Both the position numbers and the translations under genes were made by a program. The notes beneath the pieces were generated by a model that was given only the letters and a program-made list of their open reading frames with translations, did not search any database and had not been told where the DNA came from. From contig CAVQWE010000006.1 in assembly GCA_963717385.1 (NCBI GenBank), forward strand, positions 1 through 64,000: a stretch of 64,000 nucleotides of DNA, given 5' to 3'. The first letter of the stretch is position 1, and the number at the start of each line of letters is the position of its first letter. Positions 49,662 through 58,190 of the stretch are shown one piece after another. This DNA is from Sva-07 sp963717385 (GTDB taxonomy: Bacteria; Actinomycetota; Acidimicrobiia; Acidimicrobiales; Ilumatobacteraceae).

Positions 49662-50693
49662 TCAGGGCGAGGCAGCTCCAACGGAACGGAGAGCGGCGAC
49701 GAGCTGCTCGACCTTGTCGTCGACTGAGTGTCCACCCGGAAAGACCTCGAGTTCGGTGTCGAGGCCCGATTCGCGAAGTCGCAATTCGATGAAGCCGAGC
49801 GTTGTCGACGTAGTCGACCATGGCGTCGTCGAGAAGACCGAGCCGATCGAGATCACTGCGAATCGACCCGTCAGGATCTCGGTCGTCGAACCAGTCGGGG
49901 GCCGCCGGATCGTCGAGCAGGCGGGGAGCGGTGCCATCCTGCGCGGCCCACACGAACACGCTGGCACCGAGGTCATCGGGCCACCCGGCGGGATCGCTCA
50001 GACCCGCCACCTCGGAGTGCATCGCATCGAGGTCATCGGCGAACGCCGTGTCGAAGGCCTGCGACTGGAAGAAGTACTCGCCATCGCCGAGCACCGCGCC
50101 GGCGACCGGCAGGGGAACGGCAGCGGTTGCGCATTCCGGTACGTCAGCGGTCGGCGCCACGATGGCCGAGAGCGCCGGCCCCGCCCCCGCAGAGAAGCCA
50201 GAGGTGACCGTGATGTTCGGGTCGCCCCCGAGTTCGGTCGCCCACTGTTGAGCGAAGGCCACCGCGCAACTCGCCGCGTACCGGAGGTCGACGACGTCGC
50301 TCGCTTCGAGTGGGAACGGATCGCCGGCAATCCATGTGGGAGCGAACACCAATGAACCGTCGGCAGCTGCGCGTTCGGCGATCACGGTGTTCGACTCGGC
50401 ATCCTTGAACGCCGAGGAACGGCCGTGGAACGACCACGACGATCGGCCACGGACCCGGGCCATCGGGAACGTACGCATCGATCGGCATGTCGAGTCCGTC
50501 GACGGTCAGGTATCGATCGGCGGAGAGCAGGGTGTATCCCTGTTCGGTCTCCGACACCGTCGGGTCGGTCGCGAGATCTGGGCTCGTACCGGTGGTGTCG
50601 GTGGTGGTCGCGCACGCCAGCGAGGAGCAGTGCCAGGCACCACGACGACCGAGCGAGCAGCCGCCTCGATGCGGACGCCGGCGCCGTGCTCAT
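49662..50693 (-). CDS. Lipoprotein alpha/beta hydrolase (three frame breaks)
   Basis: Reconstructed as about 342 residues. N-terminal signal with lipobox: RRLLARSSWCLALLLAGC (after removing a surplus base near 50615), threonine-rich linker, then an alpha/beta hydrolase domain: PIVVVFHGRSSAF (break near 50431), nucleophile elbow VTSGFSAGAGPAL, an acidic segment, and histidine in EVFPGGHSVDD near the C-terminus (break near 49797). The lid region DWFDDRDPDG is negatively charged. All three breaks need removal of one base. Likely an extracytoplasmic esterase or depolymerase; substrate unknown. Confidence 0.72.
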
Positions 50694-50743
50694 GCCAGCA
50701 ACGTAGCGGCCACGGCGCCGCCTCCCTGGCGTACCATCTCCAC

Positions 50744-51506
50744 ATGGTGGCCATCGACGTCAACAGTGACCTGGGCGAGTCGTACGGTGTGTGGACGCTC
50801 GGTGACGATGCGGCGATGTTGGGCATCGTCACCAGCGCCAACGTCGCCTGCGGCTTCCACGCCGGCGACCCGTCGGTGTTGCGCGGCAGCGTGCACGTTG
50901 GCCGTGCACAACGACGTGGCGATCGGCGCCCAGGTGTCGTTTCCCGATCTTCCCGGGTTCGGTCGCCGACACATCGACATGGCACCCGACGAGCTCCGCG
51001 ATGCCGTGCTGTACCAACTGGGAGCCCTCGACGCCTTCGCCCAGGTGGCAGGCGCCGAGATCGCCTACGTCAAACCCCACGGTGCGCTCTACCACACCAC
51101 CGCAACGCATCCGTCCGCCGCACGGGCCGTCGTGGCCGCCGCTGCCGAGTACGACCCCTCGCTGGCGATCCTCGGGTTGCCCGGCTCCGAGTTGCTGGCC
51201 GCGGCCGATGCCGCCGGCATGGAGCCCATACCGGAGGCATTCGCCGACCGCGCGTATCGGCCCGACGGTGGGCTCGTGTCCCGGCGCGAACCGGGGAGCG
51301 TGCTCACCGATCCCGACGAGGTGGCTGAGCGGGCCGTACGCATCGCGGTCGACAACGAGGTGGTCGCGATCGACGGCACGGTGGTGAGCGTGCGTGCTCG
51401 GTCGATCTGCGTGCACGGCGACACACCGGGAGCGGTCGACCTCGCGCGAGCGGTGCGCTCGGCACTCGATGCAGCAGGTGTCGGCGTCTACCGTTTCGCC
51501 CCATGA
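50744..51506 (+). CDS. pxpA: 5-oxoprolinase subunit A (LamB/YcsF, one frame break)
   Basis: ATP-dependent 5-oxoproline hydrolysis to glutamate with PxpB and PxpC. About 253 residues corrected. Conserved N-terminus AIDVNSDLGESYGVWTLGDD, NVACGFHAGDPSVLRG, then IGAQVSFPDLPGFGRR, YVKPHGALYH, EAFADRAYRPDGGLVSR and SICVHGDTPGAVDLA. One surplus G near 50891 shifts the frame; repair yields RGSCTLAVHNDVAIGAQ. Its stop overlaps the start of an amidohydrolase gene that separates it from pxpB. Confidence 0.9.
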
Positions 51507-52684
51507 CCTACGCACCGGATCATCGGCCGTTCTACGACGCCGACAGCCACATCATGGAGCTGCCGGACTTCCTCCGTGACTACGCCGACCCGTCGATTCG
51601 CGAGCAGATTCCCCAGGTCAGCTACGCGGCATCGCTCGTCACCGACGACGAGGTCGAGGCAATCGTCGCCAACGGCAAGCGCCACAGCGCCGAGCACGTC
51701 GACGCCCAGGTCGCACTCGGCGACCAGCTGATTGCACAGTCGAAGGAGATCCAGGCACTCGGCGCCTTCGACCGCGCCGATCGTTCGGTCGCGCTCGACA
51801 TGCTCGGGTTCCGCAAACAGCTCGTGTTCGCCACCCACAGCGTCGCCACACCGTTCTCACCGAGCCGCAAGCTCAGCAACGAGATCCGTTACGGCGCCAC
51901 CCGTGCGCACAATCGCGCGATGAGCGAGTTCTGCGCTGACGACAGTCGGCTGATGGGCGTCGGGATCGTGCCGCTCGAAGATCCAGATCACGCCATGCTC
52001 GAGCTCGAGTTCGCGCTCGGCGCAGGCCTGGAAGCGATCTGGGTGCCACACCATCCTGCGGGTGAACGGTCGCCGGGCCACGTCGACCTCGGACCGTTCT
52101 GGGCCCGACTGGCCGAGTCGGAGACGCCGTTCCTGCTCCATGTCGGGGGCTCGCCGTTACAGCTCGACCCGCGCTGGGCCAACACCGGTCGACCAGCGGC
52201 ACGCGACTGGATGGGCGGCGGCGAGAACATTCGCAGCAAGGACATGGCGGTGCTGCATCAGGGCCCCGAGACCTTCATCTCCGTGATGGTGATGGACGGC
52301 GTGTTCGAGCAGCATCCCGGTCTGCGGGGAGCGTCGGTCGAACTGGGCGCCGGCTGGGTTCCGTCGATGCTCAATCGGCTCGACTGGGTGGTCCGGTCGT
52401 GGAGCAAGGTCGATCAGTACCTTGCCCAACTGCAACGGACCCCGTCGGAGACACTGCGCGAACAGATGGCGTTCACCCCGTACGTGTTCGAAGACGTCGG
52501 CGCGCTGATCGACCAGTCGTGCGACGATCTCTACCTGTTCTCCAGCGACTACCCGCATGTCGAAGGCGGCAAGGACCCCATCGGGCGCTTCGAAGGATCG
52601 CTCGGCGACCGATCGGAGGCGGTCCGAGACAACTTCTACGCTGAGAACTTCCTCCGTCTCTTTCCAGGCGCCCGAGTCGGCTGA
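51503..52684 (+). CDS. Amidohydrolase-2 family metal-dependent hydrolase
   Basis: 393 residues of the TIM-barrel Amidohydro_2 family (gamma-resorcylate decarboxylase/ACMSD-like). Metal motif YDADSHIMELPD (DxH), FLLHVGGSPLQLD, and the C-terminal aspartate region YLFSSDYPHVEGGKDPIGRFE. Hydrolase or decarboxylase, substrate unknown. ATGA overlap with pxpA and five bases before pxpB, so it is part of the same operon. Confidence 0.88.
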   Translation: MTYAPDHRPFYDADSHIMELPDFLRDYADPSIREQIPQVSYAASLVTDDEVEAIVANGKRHSAEHVDAQVALGDQLIAQSKEIQALGAFDRADRSVALDMLGFRKQLVFATHSVATPFSPSRKLSNEIRYGATRAHNRAMSEFCADDSRLMGVGIVPLEDPDHAMLELEFALGAGLEAIWVPHHPAGERSPGHVDLGPFWARLAESETPFLLHVGGSPLQLDPRWANTGRPAARDWMGGGENIRSKDMAVLHQGPETFISVMVMDGVFEQHPGLRGASVELGAGWVPSMLNRLDWVVRSWSKVDQYLAQLQRTPSETLREQMAFTPYVFEDVGALIDQSCDDLYLFSSDYPHVEGGKDPIGRFEGSLGDRSEAVRDNFYAENFLRLFPGARVG

Positions 52685-52689
52685 CCGAC

Positions 52690-53292
52690 ATGGAGCGACG
52701 TCCGTACGGGCCGCGAGCGTGGCTGGTCGAGGGCGTCGACGATCCACCCGGTTGGGCTGCAGCCCTCGCCAGGCTCGACGTAGCCGGTGTCGTGGAGATC
52801 GTGCCCGCCGAAACCACGGTGGTCATTCGATGCACCCGCGAGCGCCACGACTCGATCGGAGAGGTCCTCGACCTGGTCGTTGCGACCCCATCGACCACCG
52901 ACAGCGAGCCGGCCCTCGTGATCGACGTCGTGTACGACGGCCCTGACCTCGCCGACCTCGCGGGTGCGGCGCAGATGTCGATCGACGACGTCGTGAGGGT
53001 GCACGCAGCCGGCACCTACCACGTGGCGTTCTGCGGCTTCAGCCCGGGATTCGGCTACCTGCGCGGTGTCGATCCACGACTGCACGTGCCAAGGCGGGAG
53101 ACACCGCGTCTCGCCGTTCCCGCAGGAGCGGTCGGCGTGGCAGCGGGGTACACGTGTGTGTATCCCTCGGCGTCGCCGGGTGGCTGGTATCTGATCGGCC
53201 ACACCACGACGACACTCTGGGACGTCGATGGCGATCCACCAGCGCTCATGAGCCCTGGCCGTGCTGTGAGATTCAGCACGGTGTCGACATGA
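52690..53292 (+). CDS. pxpB: 5-oxoprolinase subunit B (KipI-like)
   Basis: 200 residues. Family signature YHVAFCGFSPGFGYLRGVDP followed by RRETPRLAVPAGAVGVAAGY and SPGGWYLIGHTTTTLWD. Forms the PxpBC carboxylase-like part of the 5-oxoprolinase complex. ATGA overlap with pxpC. The first 65 residues are less conserved. No frame break. Confidence 0.93.
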   Translation: MERRPYGPRAWLVEGVDDPPGWAAALARLDVAGVVEIVPAETTVVIRCTRERHDSIGEVLDLVVATPSTTDSEPALVIDVVYDGPDLADLAGAAQMSIDDVVRVHAAGTYHVAFCGFSPGFGYLRGVDPRLHVPRRETPRLAVPAGAVGVAAGYTCVYPSASPGGWYLIGHTTTTLWDVDGDPPALMSPGRAVRFSTVST

Positions 53293-54112
53293 CCGCTGGA
53301 CCGGCGCTGCGCATCGTGCAGGTCGGCTTCGCCACCACCGTGCAGGATCATGGACGCACCGGACTGGCGCATCTCGGGGTGCCGACGGCCGGGGCCGTCG
53401 ACCGGCACACCCACGACCTGATGAATCGACTGGTCGGCAATCCACTCGACGCCGCCACGATCGAGACGATGGGGGCGTTGGTCGTCGAGGCCCTGCGCCC
53501 GGTCGTGGTGGCACGCAGCACCGATTCGAGCCGCCACACCCTCGTCGCAGGCGACCGCTTCCGCGTCGATGCCCCGTTCGACTCCGTGTGGGCGTATCTG
53601 TCGGTGCGCGGCGGTGTCGACGTCGAGCCGGTGCTGGGCTCACGCAGCGTCGACACGCTCGGCCATCTGGGACCGCCACCGTTCGATGGTCGGCCAGACC
53701 GGTCGACATCGGCGACGACCCAGGCACCGAACTCGTCGCAGAACATGCACCAGGGCGCGAGCCATCCGATCGAGGCGTGCGGATCTGGGACGGCCCGCAA
53801 CACGACTGGATCATCGGCGGTCGCCAATCGTTGATCGAACGCTCCTGGCGGGTCACCAACGAACTCAGCCGTGTCGGGGTCCGCCTCGAGAGCGGCGATT
53901 TCCAACGGAGTACCCGCGCCGAGCCACTGATGCGCAGCATCGGCCTGACCGAAGGAGCGATTCAGATCACGCCGGCAGGTGAACCGATCGTGATGCTTGC
54001 GAACCATCCGACCACCGGTGGATATCCGGTGATCGCCGTCGTCGAGCCCGACGACCTCGCAAGCCTCGTGCAGCGACGCCCCGGCGCCACCATCACGTTC
54101 CGTCGCGCTTGA
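53289..54112 (+). CDS. pxpC: 5-oxoprolinase subunit C / biotin-dependent carboxyltransferase family (one frame break)
   Basis: About 275 residues corrected. N-terminal family block VQVGFATTVQDHGRTGLAHLGVPTAGAVD, AYLSVRGGVDVEPVLGSRSVDTLG, then in another frame VDIGDDPGTEL, GPQHDWI, WRVTNELSRVGVRLES and TEGAIQITPAGEPIVMLANH. One base is missing near 53685-53705. Belongs to the AHS2/KipA family, partner of PxpB. Ends 38 bases before pafA. Confidence 0.87.
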
Positions 54113-54150
54113 GCGGGCACGCGTGTTCGTGGGTCGATAGGTTGCCCTTG

Positions 54151-55509
54151 ATGGACCGTCGTATCTACGGGCTCGAGAACGAGTACGGCGTCACGTGCAC
54201 CCTGCGGGGCCAACGACGTCTGAGCCCGGACGAAGTGGCCCGGTACCTCTTCCGCCGGGTGGTGTCGTGGGGGCGCAGCTCGAACGTGTTCCTCCAGAAC
54301 GGTGCTCGGCTCTACCTCGATGTCGGCTCGCACCCCGAATATGCCACGCCGGAATGCGACTCGCTGTACGAGCTGGTGGTGCACGACAAAGCGGGTGAAC
54401 GGATCCTCGAGCAGCTCGTCGAGTCGGCCGAGCAGCGCCTCGCCGAGGAATCGATACGCGGCACGATCTACCTGTTCAAGAACAACACCGACTCCGCCGG
54501 CAACTCCTACGGCTGCCACGAGAACTACCTCACCAGTCGCGAGGACGACCTCGGCCACTACGCCGAGGTGCTGATCCCGTTCTTCGTGTCGCGTCAGATC
54601 TACACCGGGGCCGGCAAGGTGTTGCAGACCGCCAGGGGAGCGACGTACTCCATCGCCCAGCGCGCCGAACACATCTGGGAGGGCGTGTCGTCGGCCACGA
54701 CTCGCAGCCGCCCGATCATCAACACCCGCGACGAACCACATGCCGACGCCGAGAAGTACCGCCGCCTCCACGTCATCGTCGGTGACTCGAACATGAGCGA
54801 GTACACCAACTTCGTCAAGGTCGGCGCAGCGGCGTGCATGTTGCGCATGCTCGAAGACCCGAACGTGGTCCTGCGCGACATGACCCTCGAGAACCCGATC
54901 CGTGCGATCCGCGAGATCAGCCACGACATCACCTGTCGCCGAACGGTGCGGCTCGCCAACGGTCGCGAGGTCTCGGCGCTGGACATCCAACGCGAGTACC
55001 TCGACCGGGCCCTGCGCTACGCCGACTCACAGGGCTTCCCACCGATGGAGCAGAAGGCGTTGGAGATGTGGGAACACTGCATCACCACGATCGAGGACGA
55101 TCCCCTGAAACTCGATCGCGAGGTCGACTGGGTCATCAAGTACAAGCTGATCGAGGCGTTCCGCGAGCGCCACGACCTGGCCTTCGGCGATGCACGCGTG
55201 CAGTTGCTCGACCTGCAGTACCACGACGTGTCGCGCACTCGCAGCCCGTTCTACAAGCTCCAGGATCGGGGCATGATCGAGCGCATCTGTACCGATGCCG
55301 ACATCGAACAGGCCATCGACCTGCCCCCGCAGACGACCCGGGCGCGCCTGCGAGGTGACTTCGTGCGGCGGGCCAAGGAACGCAAGCGCGATTACACGGT
55401 CGACTGGGTCCACCTCAAGCTCAACGATCAAGCCCAACGAACTGTGCTGTGCAAGGACCCGTTCAAGAGCCGCGACGAACGGGTCGAGCGCCTCATCGAA
55501 TCGCTCTGA
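54151..55509 (+). CDS. pafA: Pup-protein ligase PafA
   Basis: Activates the C-terminal glutamate of Pup with ATP and joins it to substrate lysines. 452 residues, typical for PafA and shorter than Dop. Motifs: MDRRIYGLENEYGVTC, HPEYATPECDSLYELV, LFKNNTDSAGNSYGCHENY, RPIINTRDEPHADAEKYRRL, and the C-terminal Pup-binding region WVHLKLNDQ...VLCKDPF. I chose ATG 54151 because MDRRIYGLENEYG is the universal N-terminus; upstream in-frame codons are spacer. Lies about 5.2 kb after prcA, separated by the 5-oxoprolinase set and two opposite-strand genes. Confidence 0.97.
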   Translation: MDRRIYGLENEYGVTCTLRGQRRLSPDEVARYLFRRVVSWGRSSNVFLQNGARLYLDVGSHPEYATPECDSLYELVVHDKAGERILEQLVESAEQRLAEESIRGTIYLFKNNTDSAGNSYGCHENYLTSREDDLGHYAEVLIPFFVSRQIYTGAGKVLQTARGATYSIAQRAEHIWEGVSSATTRSRPIINTRDEPHADAEKYRRLHVIVGDSNMSEYTNFVKVGAAACMLRMLEDPNVVLRDMTLENPIRAIREISHDITCRRTVRLANGREVSALDIQREYLDRALRYADSQGFPPMEQKALEMWEHCITTIEDDPLKLDREVDWVIKYKLIEAFRERHDLAFGDARVQLLDLQYHDVSRTRSPFYKLQDRGMIERICTDADIEQAIDLPPQTTRARLRGDFVRRAKERKRDYTVDWVHLKLNDQAQRTVLCKDPFKSRDERVERLIESL

Positions 55510-55530
55510 GCACGTTAGCGTTGGCCCCGC

Positions 55531-56157
55531 GTGTCGTCCGAAACCATCATCCCACCACCGGCGGAGCCGCCCACGGCTCCACCCGAGGGCCCATCCGGCG
55601 ACAGCAGCGGCACGTCGAAGCTGCCCCCTGGCGCTCGCGCGTTCTTCGACTGGATGGTCGTCATCGCCGTTGCGCTGCTCGTTGCGTTCGTGGTGCGAAC
55701 CTTCGTCATCGCCCACTTCGTGGTCGAGGGTGAGTCGATGTTCTCAACGCTCGACACCAACGACCGGGTCTTCGTCAACAAGCTCTCGTATCGCTTGCAC
55801 GATCCCAATCGCGGCGACGTCGTCGTCTTGCACCAGATCACCGGCGCATCAGAGCGTGACCTGATCAAGCGTGTGATCGGTTTGCCGGGCGAACTGGTCG
55901 AAGTGCGCAACTGCACCGTGCTGATCGATGGGCGCGTGCTCAACGAGCCGTATCTCGATCCCGAAGTGGTCACGCCCACCGACTGTGGTGGCGACTACTC
56001 CGCTGCAGCCCCGGTGCCCGATGATCATGTGTTCGTGATGGGTGACAATCGTGGCGGCTCGCAAGATTCCCGCGTCATCGGCACGATCAGCGAAGACGAC
56101 CTGGTCGGCCGGGCGTTCGTGGTGTTCTGGCCGCAGAGCCACTGGCAGTGGCTCTGA
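55531..56157 (+). CDS. lepB: Signal peptidase I
   Basis: Cleaves signal peptides of exported proteins at the outer face of the membrane. 208 residues: Pro-rich cytosolic tail (1-35), one membrane anchor (about 40-60, DWMVVIAVALLVAFVVRTFVI), catalytic Ser69 in VEGESMFSTL, catalytic Lys113 in DLIKRVIGLPG, and the GDNRGGSQDSR box. GTG start at 55531. Lies between pafA and a reverse-strand GDPD gene. Confidence 0.93.
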   Translation: MSSETIIPPPAEPPTAPPEGPSGDSSGTSKLPPGARAFFDWMVVIAVALLVAFVVRTFVIAHFVVEGESMFSTLDTNDRVFVNKLSYRLHDPNRGDVVVLHQITGASERDLIKRVIGLPGELVEVRNCTVLIDGRVLNEPYLDPEVVTPTDCGGDYSAAAPVPDDHVFVMGDNRGGSQDSRVIGTISEDDLVGRAFVVFWPQSHWQWL

Positions 56158-56164
56158 TCTCGAC

Positions 56165-56902
56165 TCAGATCGGCGAGCTGCCGATCTCTGCACGGAACGC
56201 GTCACTCATCACATCGACACGATCGCTGTAGACGGCGTCGAGCCCCATCCGCAGTCCCTCACGGAGTTCGTGCTCGTGCTGCATGTCCCACCCGAACGCG
56301 TGGAGGGCGAATCGATGAAAGAGTGCGACCAGCCCGCCGTTCCAGTCGGTCCGATGCAGATTGATGCCATCGATGCGATGGCGCTTGAGATATTCGGCGC
56401 GTCGTTCCGGTGAGCCCTTGATGCGTTCGAGCCGAGTGGTCTGCAACAGCCGGATGGGCATTTCGCCGAACAGTTCGCGCAGTTCGATCACCCGATTCAG
56501 GCTGGGTTCGCACAACCAGGTGCGTTCGAGCAGCGAGGTGTCGACGTTGGCGATCACCTCGACGATCGCCGCCGCAGCGTCGGGGTCCTTCAGGTCGAGC
56601 GACAACGAGAACTCGGTCCCGCACGCTTCGAGCAACTCTCGAAGCGTCGGAATGTGCTCGGGGAGCTCGGCCCGAGTGAAGTCCGAGATGGGCCGTTTAC
56701 GCAGGCCCTTCTTGACGACGCCATCGTGATCGAGCACGGCGACACCGTCGCTGGTGAGCCACACGTCGCTCTCGAGACCGGATGCGCCGAGGCGGAGCGC
56801 CAGCTCGAACGATTCGAGCGTGTTCTCTGGCGCATGGGCCCGGGCGCCGCGGTGAGCGAACGTGATCGGGGGATCGAGAAGAGAAGGGAGTCGCTGTTGC
56901 AC
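56165..56902 (-). CDS. Glycerophosphodiester phosphodiesterase (GDPD) family protein
   Basis: 245 residues, cytosolic, TIM-barrel GDPD. Motifs: AHRGARAHAPENTLESF (catalytic His17 and metal Glu), ESDVWLTSDGVAVLDHDGVV (second His), SLSLDLKDP, and the late GINLHRTDW. Splits glycerophosphodiesters into alcohol and glycerol-3-phosphate. Divergent from tatB with 35 bases between starts. Confidence 0.9.
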   Translation of the reverse strand: MQQRLPSLLDPPITFAHRGARAHAPENTLESFELALRLGASGLESDVWLTSDGVAVLDHDGVVKKGLRKRPISDFTRAELPEHIPTLRELLEACGTEFSLSLDLKDPDAAAAIVEVIANVDTSLLERTWLCEPSLNRVIELRELFGEMPIRLLQTTRLERIKGSPERRAEYLKRHRIDGINLHRTDWNGGLVALFHRFALHAFGWDMQHEHELREGLRMGLDAVYSDRVDVMSDAFRAEIGSSPI

Positions 56903-56937
56903 TCTGTCTCATGATGGCAGGCCCGTAGACTGCGGCG

Positions 56938-57423
56938 GTGTTCAATCTGCAGGGCAGCGAGATCGTCGTCATCTTGCTGCTGGCGCTCGTCGTGCTCGGA
57001 CCCGAGAAACTGCCCGACGCCGTGCGCAAGTTCACCCAGACCTACTCCGAGCTGAAGAAGATGGGCGCAGGGTTCCAATCCGAGCTGAAATCGGCGCTCG
57101 ACGAGCCCATGCGCGAAATGCGCGAGACCGCACGGGTGGTTCGAGACGCAGCCGATCCCAGCAAGCTGATGGCCGAAGCCGAGGCCGAGCAGCGTGTGCT
57201 CGACGATGCCGACCGCGCAGCGGCGGTTGTCGACTCGTCTCCCGATCACGACTGGGCGGCACCGGCTGATTCGACGTCGGACAACCTCTGGGCCGCGCCG
57301 ACGCCCGGCACCGCCGACACCAGCCGGAGCGGGCTGAGCCCCTTCGAGGGTGTGTCCGATCCTGGGAGCGCCGACGTGGCGCTGCCCGGTGACCCGCCCG
57401 ACAACGTCGACGACCGACCATGA
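56938..57423 (+). CDS. tatB: Sec-independent translocase TatB
   Basis: 161 residues. Membrane helix at about 6-20 (GSEIVVILLLALVVL), hinge LGPEKLPDAVRKF, amphipathic helix to about 65, then a long acidic, disordered tail. GSE near the N-terminus and LGPEKLP are the TatB form (TatA has FGPKKLP). GTG start at 56938. Works with TatC to recognise twin-arginine substrates; ATGA overlap with tatC. No TatA gene is in the window. Confidence 0.88.
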   Translation: MFNLQGSEIVVILLLALVVLGPEKLPDAVRKFTQTYSELKKMGAGFQSELKSALDEPMREMRETARVVRDAADPSKLMAEAEAEQRVLDDADRAAAVVDSSPDHDWAAPADSTSDNLWAAPTPGTADTSRSGLSPFEGVSDPGSADVALPGDPPDNVDDRP

Positions 57424-58190
57424 GCACCGACGAAGAGGTTTCCACGTCCGACACGATGACGCTCACCGAGCATCTCGCAGAGCTGCGTGTCCGCATCATC
57501 CGCTCGGCGCTCGCTGTCGCGGTCGGGATGGTCCTGATCATCGCGTTCTACGACCAGGTGCTCGACTTCTTGCTGCAGCCGTACGTCGATCTCTGCGAGC
57601 GCAAACCCGAGGACTTCTGCGACCCCAGCCTCTTCGTGTTCAGCCCGACGGAGGGCCTCGCCACACGAGTCCGCGTGGGCCTCTATGGCGGCATCATCGT
57701 GGCGTTGCCGGTGATCATGTGGCAGGTCTGGCGCTTCATCGTGCCGGCGCTCAACAAGAAGGAGAAGAAGTGGGCGGTGCCGGTGGTCGGCGTCTCGGTC
57801 GTGCTCTTCCTCGCCGGTGGAGCACTTGCCTACACCACCATCGGCCAAGCACTCAACTTCCTGATCGGCTGGTCTGGATCTGACGTCAGCCAGGTGTATT
57901 CCGTCCAGAGCTACGTCTCGCTGATCGGGTTGATGATCTTTGCGTTCGGTCTCGGGTTCATGCTGCCGGTTTTCGTCTTCGGCCTCCAGGCGCTCGGCGT
58001 CGTCACTCCCAAACGGCTGATGCAGAGTTGGCGAATCGCGTTGGTCGCCATCGCCGTCATCGCCGCGGTGATCACTCCGTCCGGAGACCCAGTCACCATG
58101 GCGATGCTCGGCGTCCCCATGGTCGTGCTGTACTTCCTGGCGATCCTGCTCGGGTGGCTCGTCGTACGTCGCCGCCCAGCCGGCGCATGA
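57420..58190 (+). CDS. tatC: Sec-independent translocase TatC
   Basis: 256 residues, six membrane helices. Conserved MTLTEHLAELRVRIIRSALA at the N-terminus, FSPTEGLATRVRVGLYGGIIVALPVIMWQ in the middle, and GFMLPVFVF and ITPSGDPVTMAMLGVPMVVLY late. Binds the twin-arginine motif. ATGA overlaps at both ends link it to tatB and the helicase gene. Confidence 0.96.
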   Translation: MSTDEEVSTSDTMTLTEHLAELRVRIIRSALAVAVGMVLIIAFYDQVLDFLLQPYVDLCERKPEDFCDPSLFVFSPTEGLATRVRVGLYGGIIVALPVIMWQVWRFIVPALNKKEKKWAVPVVGVSVVLFLAGGALAYTTIGQALNFLIGWSGSDVSQVYSVQSYVSLIGLMIFAFGLGFMLPVFVFGLQALGVVTPKRLMQSWRIALVAIAVIAAVITPSGDPVTMAMLGVPMVVLYFLAILLGWLVVRRRPAGA

